Translations under genes and position numbers: made by a program
The notes under the pieces: generated by a model
What the model saw: only the letters and a program-made list of their open reading frames with translations
Told to the model about the DNA's origin: nothing
Database searches by the model: none
Assembly (NCBI GenBank): GCA_014378485.1
Contig: JACMNO010000028.1
Coordinates: forward strand, 1 to 40,293
DNA from: Bacteroidia bacterium
GTDB lineage: Bacteria; Bacteroidota; Bacteroidia; B-17B0; Aurantibacillaceae
DNA length: 40,293 nucleotides
Direction of reading: 5' to 3'
Part shown: piece after piece, positions 34,617 through 40,293 of the stretch
Layout: every line of letters begins with the position of its first letter
How positions within the stretch are numbered: position 1 is the first letter of the stretch

Positions 34617-34981
34617 TTTTTTGCTATTAAGTATAATTTGAACAGTATCTTGAATGCTTGGGTTAAATAATTTAGTTATAAATAATTATTTTTTGCGCAG
34701 GTGTGCTTACCTTATCATCCACAAGGGAATGAAGATCATCGAATAATATTAATCTTACCAATCTCATAAGTATTGTCATAATTTATTTTCTTGAGATATG
34801 AACCATTTACTACATATAACTAATGCTAAAATATCTAGATTTTTTAAAATGCATAGGTTAAAAGCGTTTATCGGTATTATTTCTAAGTTTATCGGTTCTC
34901 TATTTGAAAACAATAATAATTGTATTGATTTACACTATAGTCTATTTAAGAATGCGCCTTTTTTGGTTTAAAAATTATGGT
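34617..34981. other. 365-bp intergenic stretch between the two adhesin genes
   Basis: It contains a duplicated block (34672-34812) that matches 39704-39846, including the 3' end of a lost type A sorting-domain gene. The remainder (about 34830-34980) is AT-rich, with TTTATCGGT twice (about 34866 and 34888). A promoter for the downstream operon should lie here, but I see no good TAnnTTTG element on the - strand. Confidence 0.6.
34736..34824 (-). pseudogene. 3' fragment of a T9SS type A sorting-domain gene
   Basis: Read on the - strand it gives VVNGSYLKKINYDNTYEIGK then INIIR and a stop. It is nearly identical to the end of the type A protein at 39768-40293 (LVNGSYLVKINYDNNYKIGK then INIIR). 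Only about 27 codons remain and there is no start. Together with the matching non-coding DNA downstream it is the scar of a duplication followed by deletion. Confidence 0.85.
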
Positions 34982-37900
34982 TTATCTAAAAAGATTTACT
35001 GTGCCATTTTTTTCAATTTCTGTACCATCAAAACCAGTGGCTTTCACGAAGTAGAAATAAGTCCCTTCGGGTACTTTACCTCCCTGATTAGTTAATCCAT
35101 CCCAAGCTGCTTTTGGTCCGGCAAATTCATATAATTTTTCCCCCCAACGGTTAAATACTTGTAAAGATATTTCTTTTATACCTGTTGATTTGATTGTAAA
35201 GTTGTCATTTGACCCATCATTGTTCGGAGTAAATACATTTGGTATCACTAACGTAAAACCATCTTCAACCACAATCTCAACCCTTGCTGTTGCAGTACAT
35301 GAGCCTGATAATGTTGTTAAAGTTACTGTATATGTTCCTGTTGTAAACGTATGGTTAGGAGTTTGAGAAGGAGAAGTATTTCCGTCTCCAAAATTCCAAC
35401 TAAATGATGGTGTTCCTGCACCTGCGCCAGTAAATGCCACATCTAAAGGAGAAATACCAGATGTTGGATTAGCTGTAATAGATGCCGTAGCAATGGCTTG
35501 AGTTACATTTACATTTGCTGTTGCCGAACAACCGGTTACGTTATCAGTTACTGTTAATGTATAATCACCTACCTCAGTAGCAGTTGGATTTGCAGTAGTT
35601 TCGGTTCCAGCAACGATGCTTGTAGCAGATGGACCAGACCACGAGAAGCTAGTATTTGAAGTTGTTGTTACTCCATTTAATGTTACTGTTGAATTACCAC
35701 AAGCAATATTTGCACTTGTTCCAGCATTAACACCTTGCGGTGTTAATGTACTTCCACTTACAGTAATTACAGTAAAAGATGAACATCCACTATTTACATC
35801 TTGAACATTTAATGTATAATCACCAGCAGTTGTTGCTGCAAATGTTTGTGTAGTAATACCTCCTGGCATCCAAGTATAAGAAGGCGCAGTTGAACTAGAA
35901 TTACCTTGTAATGTTACTGATGAATTGCTAGCGCCACAACCAATAATTGTATTAGTAGAAGTCGTATTAATACTTGATGTTATACTACCACTAATGTCAG
36001 TTACAGTATATGTATTAGCCGTGTTTGTTGATGATGATACACAACCTGTTAATGTATTTGTGACAACTAACGTATAGATGCCTGCAGTTGTAAAAGTAGC
36101 ATCATTTATAGAACTAGATGTAACTCCACTTGGCGACCAAGTATAAGTTAAATTAGCTGTTGGCGTTACAATTGGAGCAATTGTAACAAATGTATTTGTA
36201 CAAGTAATAGTTCCATTATTCCCAGTTAGAGATAATGTAATTGAAGGAGCTGCATTATCTAAAGTAACATCAACTACATTACTTGATATGCTAGTAGCAC
36301 AACCACTTACTGTATTCGTAACTACAACACTATACAAGCCTGCAGAATTAAATGAAGGATTTGCTGTTGTTTCAGTACCAGGAACAATTCCTATTGTTGG
36401 CGTCCAGCTGTAGCTTACAGGCGATGCAGTGGTTGTAATAGCAACACTTGGTGTTGGATTAGAACATGTAATTGAAACAGCATTTGTAGATAGTGTTACA
36501 ACAGGTACATTTAAGTCGGGAGTAACTTGAACTGTATTTTGAGTTAATGAAGAATTACAACCAGATGCGGTATTTGTAACTACTACAGTGAAAATACCAC
36601 TACCACTGGCTACAGGATTAGAAATATTACTTTGACTCAATGAACCAGTTCCAGGAGAAGCCCAGCTATATGTAACACCGGTAGCTGGTGTTGATGAAGC
36701 AACAATGATCTCTGTTGGATTTGAACAGGTTGTCGTTACGGAAGGCGCAGCAATATTAACTACAGGTAAAACTGTATTTGATGCTACTGTAATATTCGCA
36801 CTACCAACACAACCATTTATCGTATTACTTATTGATACGGAGTAAGTTCCTCCATCTGTTATACCAGGGTTTTGTGACGAAGGATTGCTTAATGCAGATG
36901 AACCTGTCCATGTGTAAGTATGCGGACCTCCAGGCAATGCAGTTAATGTTAAACTTGGTACACTACATGTAATAGTTGATGAAGGATTTATTGATGCAGA
37001 AACCGGAGTTGTATTTGTAGGAACCGTTATGCTAATTTGTATAGAACAATTATTTCCTGGACTATTAGTTAATGTAACATTATACACACCTGCTAATGTT
37101 GCAGTAGCTGTTGCATTAGTTGTTGCACCTGAAATTCCAGCTGATGGCCATTGATAAGTAAATGGTCCCGCAGATGTTGGAGTGATGCCAATAGTTACAA
37201 TTGAGTTAGTACATGTAATAGAATTTGTAATAGCATTTGTTGTTGCTGTTGGAGCTCCTATTGATGATGTAACTTGAACTGTAGACGTGATAAAACATCC
37301 CGTAGCAGGGTTAATAGCTTGTAAAGTATAAGTACCTGCAGAACCTGTAGTTGTTGTAAAGTTTGTAGGCGAAGTAACGCCACCTAACCAATTAGCGGTC
37401 GCTGTTCCTGGTGTTGCAGAACCACTTAAGGTTACTGTTGGTACACCACAAATTAACGTTTGATTCGTTCCAGCATTTACAGAAGTTGGTGCAGTAGTAT
37501 TTTGAATGGCTGCAACAGTTGTTGAATAAGAACATCCAGCTGGGCTTAAAATATTTAAAGTATAAGTCCCTAAACCTTGTCCAACGGCACCTTGTAAATT
37601 TGGAGAGCCAGATATACTGCTTCCGCCTGGCGCAGTCCATGTGTAATTCATGCCTGCTAATGTTGAATTAAGATTTACGGTATTAGCCACACATGTTATA
37701 GAGCCAGTAGTTGACGCTGTTGTTTCAGGTATAGCATTTACGGTTACGGTTATAGTTTGGGAGGACCCCAAACAGCCGGCGATTGTGCTGGTGGGCGTCA
37801 CTGTATATGTTATTAACTCTGCAAATGCTGATGTACTGGTAATTGTTTGATTTATGCTTGTAGTTGTTTGATTGGTTGTACTTTCTCCTACTGTGTTGAT

Positions 37901-39670
37901 ATTATCTGTTGCACTCCAAATATAGTTTGCTGGCGTATTACTTATTAAGTTTAAACTGAAAGTATTACCACTACAAATAGTACCTGTATTTGCGCTACTC
38001 ATTATTGGTTTTGGGTTTACTGTAACTGTTACTTGTTGGGTTGCCCCTAAGCAACTACCAGCTGTGCCTTGCGGGGTTACGTCGTACATCACATATTGTT
38101 CGTTTGCTGAAGAATTTACAATTACATCATTTATTAACGCGGTATTTTGGACGGATAAGCTTTCACCTAAAGTGTTTGTATTATCTGTTGCAACCCAATT
38201 GTATGTAGCTGCTGCGGCACTATTTAGCGGAATGTTTAATGCCGCATCTCCACATATAGTAGCGGTATTGGGACTACTCATAAAAGGAATTGGATATACA
38301 GTAACGGTAAGTAATTGTCTTGTCCCCGTACATCCGCCAATAGCTGTGCTTTTAGGCGTAATTGTGTAGGTAATAGTTTGGTTTATGTTAGAATTATTTA
38401 TGAGTGTATTTGATAATATGGATGCTGTTTCAGTTGTAATACTTGCACCTGTTATATTTGTATTATTATTTGCGGACCAGCTATAGGTTGCTGGAATAGA
38501 TGCACCTAAATTAATATTAAGGGGAGTGCCACTACATAAACTCGTTGTTGAAAATGAAGGGGTTGTAACAAAAGGAAGCGCTGATATAGTGAAAGTTTGA
38601 CTAAATCTGGCTGAACCAATATCAGCAAATATGGTATAAGTCCCTACTGTATTTGGCGGTGTCCAAACAGATGGTTGACCAGGAAATGTAATAGATGGCG
38701 AAATAGTACCCCCAGACGCCGTTAGAGTCATTTGTTTTGATACGGATAGATATGGAGTTGAATTAATTAAAAAATTATATGCTGTATTTGTGCTTTGTAT
38801 CTCCATAATATCATTTAGAGCAACGTTGGGGGCGCCTGGAATATTTATTTCAGTTTGGCTTGCTGCGGTGCCATGTAAATTATCAGCGTATCTATATTGT
38901 GTGCCTAATGCGTTTGCATTTATTCTTACAAAACCTACCTGTGTGCTTTGATAAGCACCATCTAAAATTTGTGTCTTAACTGAAGGGTTATTATAAGTAG
39001 TTGATGATGTGATTTTAATATCGTTAGGAGCAACGTAAGATCCGTTTTCCTGAAACAAACCAAGTGTTGGGGTTGATAACACACTTGCCCCGGCAGTGTT
39101 AAAATCAGAATTCGCTAATCCTGCACCGTTTAATGTCATTCCAAATATTGGACTACTTGTTGCAACAGCACTACCGCCAAAATAATAAACAATGTCATCA
39201 TTGAAAGTTGGAACTAATGTATAATTAGTTTGGCAAGGAATTAAAGGGTTATTAAAAGAAAAATTTAAAGATTTTGCAATAACTGTATTAGACAAAATAG
39301 CTGATGGTGAGCAAGCCGCACAGGTTAAAGATAAATAAACAGATGTTGAAGGCCCAACTAACGCACCTGGAGGTAAATCAATTTTCATTCGACCAAAACC
39401 CCAAGATACTGTTGTAATATTATATGGTACACCATTCACATACAAGGTTAAAGTTGCTGAAGGAATTACAGAGGCTGTTGCACAAAATCCGGTACTGCTA
39501 TATGTTGGACAAGCTGTAAATGAAAAGCAAGGACCTGGATCAGGTGTGGTAAAGAAATTACACTGAAACTGACTTGTTCCTTCATTAAATGGTAGCAACT
39601 CAGAATTTTGTGCAGAAATTTTTGTAATTGCTGATATTACAATTAGAATGAATAGATTTAATTTTGTCAT
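34982..39670 (-). CDS. giant T9SS type B adhesin with many Ig/PKD-like repeats
   Basis: 1562 residues with a signal peptide (ITKISA-QNS). The N-terminal ~370 residues are unique. Then come three to four modules of about 100 residues with the W.A.DN.NT.GES pattern shared with the 1062-residue protein, and about ten shorter modules (roughly 70-80 residues) of the SprB type: CSNP/CTNT start, YTW or YSW core, GTYTV-like strand, VTNT.SGC end. A PKD domain (about 1394-1473, SWNFGDGNTSPS) and the type B sorting domain (1474-1562, IPNVFTPNNDGSNDNF ... QVFNRWGEKLYEF) close it. It is a secreted, extended, Thr/Ser/Asn-rich surface adhesin, possibly a gliding or attachment protein. It has no PorP/SprF gene directly behind it and may share the one downstream. 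Confidence 0.93.
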   Translation of the reverse strand: MTKLNLFILIVISAITKISAQNSELLPFNEGTSQFQCNFFTTPDPGPCFSFTACPTYSSTGFCATASVIPSATLTLYVNGVPYNITTVSWGFGRMKIDLPPGALVGPSTSVYLSLTCAACSPSAILSNTVIAKSLNFSFNNPLIPCQTNYTLVPTFNDDIVYYFGGSAVATSSPIFGMTLNGAGLANSDFNTAGASVLSTPTLGLFQENGSYVAPNDIKITSSTTYNNPSVKTQILDGAYQSTQVGFVRINANALGTQYRYADNLHGTAASQTEINIPGAPNVALNDIMEIQSTNTAYNFLINSTPYLSVSKQMTLTASGGTISPSITFPGQPSVWTPPNTVGTYTIFADIGSARFSQTFTISALPFVTTPSFSTTSLCSGTPLNINLGASIPATYSWSANNNTNITGASITTETASILSNTLINNSNINQTITYTITPKSTAIGGCTGTRQLLTVTVYPIPFMSSPNTATICGDAALNIPLNSAAAATYNWVATDNTNTLGESLSVQNTALINDVIVNSSANEQYVMYDVTPQGTAGSCLGATQQVTVTVNPKPIMSSANTGTICSGNTFSLNLISNTPANYIWSATDNINTVGESTTNQTTTSINQTITSTSAFAELITYTVTPTSTIAGCLGSSQTITVTVNAIPETTASTTGSITCVANTVNLNSTLAGMNYTWTAPGGSSISGSPNLQGAVGQGLGTYTLNILSPAGCSYSTTVAAIQNTTAPTSVNAGTNQTLICGVPTVTLSGSATPGTATANWLGGVTSPTNFTTTTGSAGTYTLQAINPATGCFITSTVQVTSSIGAPTATTNAITNSITCTNSIVTIGITPTSAGPFTYQWPSAGISGATTNATATATLAGVYNVTLTNSPGNNCSIQISITVPTNTTPVSASINPSSTITCSVPSLTLTALPGGPHTYTWTGSSALSNPSSQNPGITDGGTYSVSISNTINGCVGSANITVASNTVLPVVNIAAPSVTTTCSNPTEIIVASSTPATGVTYSWASPGTGSLSQSNISNPVASGSGIFTVVVTNTASGCNSSLTQNTVQVTPDLNVPVVTLSTNAVSITCSNPTPSVAITTTASPVSYSWTPTIGIVPGTETTANPSFNSAGLYSVVVTNTVSGCATSISSNVVDVTLDNAAPSITLSLTGNNGTITCTNTFVTIAPIVTPTANLTYTWSPSGVTSSSINDATFTTAGIYTLVVTNTLTGCVSSSTNTANTYTVTDISGSITSSINTTSTNTIIGCGASNSSVTLQGNSSSTAPSYTWMPGGITTQTFAATTAGDYTLNVQDVNSGCSSFTVITVSGSTLTPQGVNAGTSANIACGNSTVTLNGVTTTSNTSFSWSGPSATSIVAGTETTANPTATEVGDYTLTVTDNVTGCSATANVNVTQAIATASITANPTSGISPLDVAFTGAGAGTPSFSWNFGDGNTSPSQTPNHTFTTGTYTVTLTTLSGSCTATARVEIVVEDGFTLVIPNVFTPNNDGSNDNFTIKSTGIKEISLQVFNRWGEKLYEFAGPKAAWDGLTNQGGKVPEGTYFYFVKATGFDGTEIEKNGTVNLFR

Positions 39671-39767
39671 TTTTTTATAAAATGAATGGTTCTGTTTAAT
39701 GACTTAGTTATAAATGATTATTTTTTGAGCAGGGGCGCTCATCTTATCATCCACAAGGGAATGAAGA

Positions 39768-40293
39768 TTATCGAATAATATTGATCTTACCAATCTTATA
39801 ATTATTGTCATAATTTATTTTCACGAGATATGAACCATTTACTAAATAAGGTAATTCAATTTTTTCAGTTGTATTCCCATTAATTAATTTATGATTATAT
39901 ACAACCTTACCAACAATGTCAATAATATCTATACTAGCATTATCGTTGGTGATAATATTAGTAGAAAGCATGAAATAATCTCCATTATTAGGATTCGGGT
40001 AAATTTGAAATAAATCATTTGCTGTTATATAATTAACAGAATTAATTAAACACATATTTAAAGTTTGATTATAAGTTGCAACACAACCTCTATTATCCGT
40101 AATTGTAAAATTAGCTGCGCCATTATAGTTTGGATTAATAGTAACAGGGTATGGTACATAAGTAATCATTTGATTATTGTTGTAATAAACACTACTACTG
40201 TTAGACGCATTTTTTATATCAACAACAAACGGACTTAAATTAGCATAACTAGATTGAAGACTCAGAGATAATGTTTGCACTGAGCTCACACAG
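39768..40293 (-). CDS. T9SS type A sorting-domain protein (partial, 5' end outside the window)
   Basis: At least 174 residues; the frame is open to the window edge, so the start is missing. The C-terminal ~80 residues are a type A sorting domain: LFQIYPNPNNGDYFMLSTN, IDIIDIVGKVVYNHKLING, and the ending LVNGSYLVKINYDNNYKIGK plus INIIR. The part before it is a beta-rich domain with a CVATYNQTLNMC cysteine pair, as in repeat-containing secreted proteins. It lies 97 bases upstream of the giant adhesin gene on the same strand. A 3' copy of it remains at 34736-34824. Confidence 0.9.
   Translation of the reverse strand, partial: CVSSVQTLSLSLQSSYANLSPFVVDIKNASNSSSVYYNNNQMITYVPYPVTINPNYNGAANFTITDNRGCVATYNQTLNMCLINSVNYITANDLFQIYPNPNNGDYFMLSTNIITNDNASIDIIDIVGKVVYNHKLINGNTTEKIELPYLVNGSYLVKINYDNNYKIGKINIIR

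Noticed and set aside
32119..38369. Several + strand frames of 60-124 codons opposite the adhesin genes
   Set aside because: They are antisense shadows of Thr/Val-rich repeat coding; none has a signal or domain of its own.
34982..39670. Possible CRISPR or DNA satellite because of regular repeats
   Set aside because: Repeats are protein modules of 70-100 codons with diverged DNA, in one long reading frame; no short identical repeats with spacers are seen.
39720..39742. Hairpin GAGC...GCTC as a terminator of the type A gene
   Set aside because: The stem is only 4 bp and on the transcribed strand it is followed by A rather than T.
22546..40293. Idea that everything right of the tRNA is cargo of the serine-recombinase element
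   Set aside because: No duplicate of the tRNA end or other right attachment site is visible in the window, so the right boundary is unknown and the claim is unsupported.

Overview
The window is AT-rich DNA from a member of the Bacteroidota, most likely an aquatic relative of the Flavobacteriia or Sphingobacteriia. Evidence: several promoters of the Bacteroidota type (TTG, about 19 bp, TAnnTTTG); a bTHX ribosomal protein; Bacteroidota-style TonB, DUF4271 and DUF5777 proteins; PorP/SprF; and type IX secretion (T9SS) sorting domains. A green-type light-driven proton pump (proteorhodopsin) suggests a sunlit habitat.

Layout. Positions 1-3.7 kb: two small lipoproteins, a TonB, the rhodopsin (-) and an unlisted 49-residue lysine/alanine-rich DNA-binding-type protein. 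3.7-8.3 kb: a large Ig-like lipoprotein (-), clpP (+), a 2H phosphoesterase (-), a decayed TPR/SpoIIE phosphatase pseudogene (-) and a free-methionine sulfoxide reductase (+). 8.4-15.8 kb, all (+): long-chain acyl-CoA ligase and mutY; a c-type heme lipoprotein, YceI and DUF5777 barrel cluster; then DUF4271, hemD with a histone-like tail, and rnpA. 15.9-22.3 kb: purE and purK, bTHX, a C-terminal processing protease, a LON-domain protein (+), rplY and prs. This first 22 kb is mostly core chromosome.

At 22.47 kb a tRNA-Leu(CAA) carries an integrated element. A large serine recombinase abuts it, and the recombinase frame runs antisense through the tRNA terminator into the tRNA. A small partner gene and about 1.2 kb of gene-poor DNA follow, with a broken IS3-type transposase, a pair of imperfect direct repeats and stacked inverted repeats.

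From 25.5 kb to the end every gene is on the - strand. In transcription order: the end of a T9SS type A sorting-domain protein, a 1562-residue and a 1062-residue repeat adhesin with type B (gliding-associated) C-terminal domains, a PorP/SprF barrel, a PorE-like TPR/propeller/OmpA lipoprotein-like protein, a membrane TPR-SpoIIE phosphatase, a SiaB-like kinase and a SiaC-like phospho-acceptor. The six genes from the 1062-residue adhesin to SiaC are spaced 4-62 bp apart and look like one operon. This is the most interesting part of the window: a T9SS surface adhesin with its export/anchoring partners physically joined to a complete phosphatase-kinase-substrate partner switch. A 140-bp duplicated stretch, including the 3' end of a lost type A gene, shows the adhesin region grew by segmental duplication.
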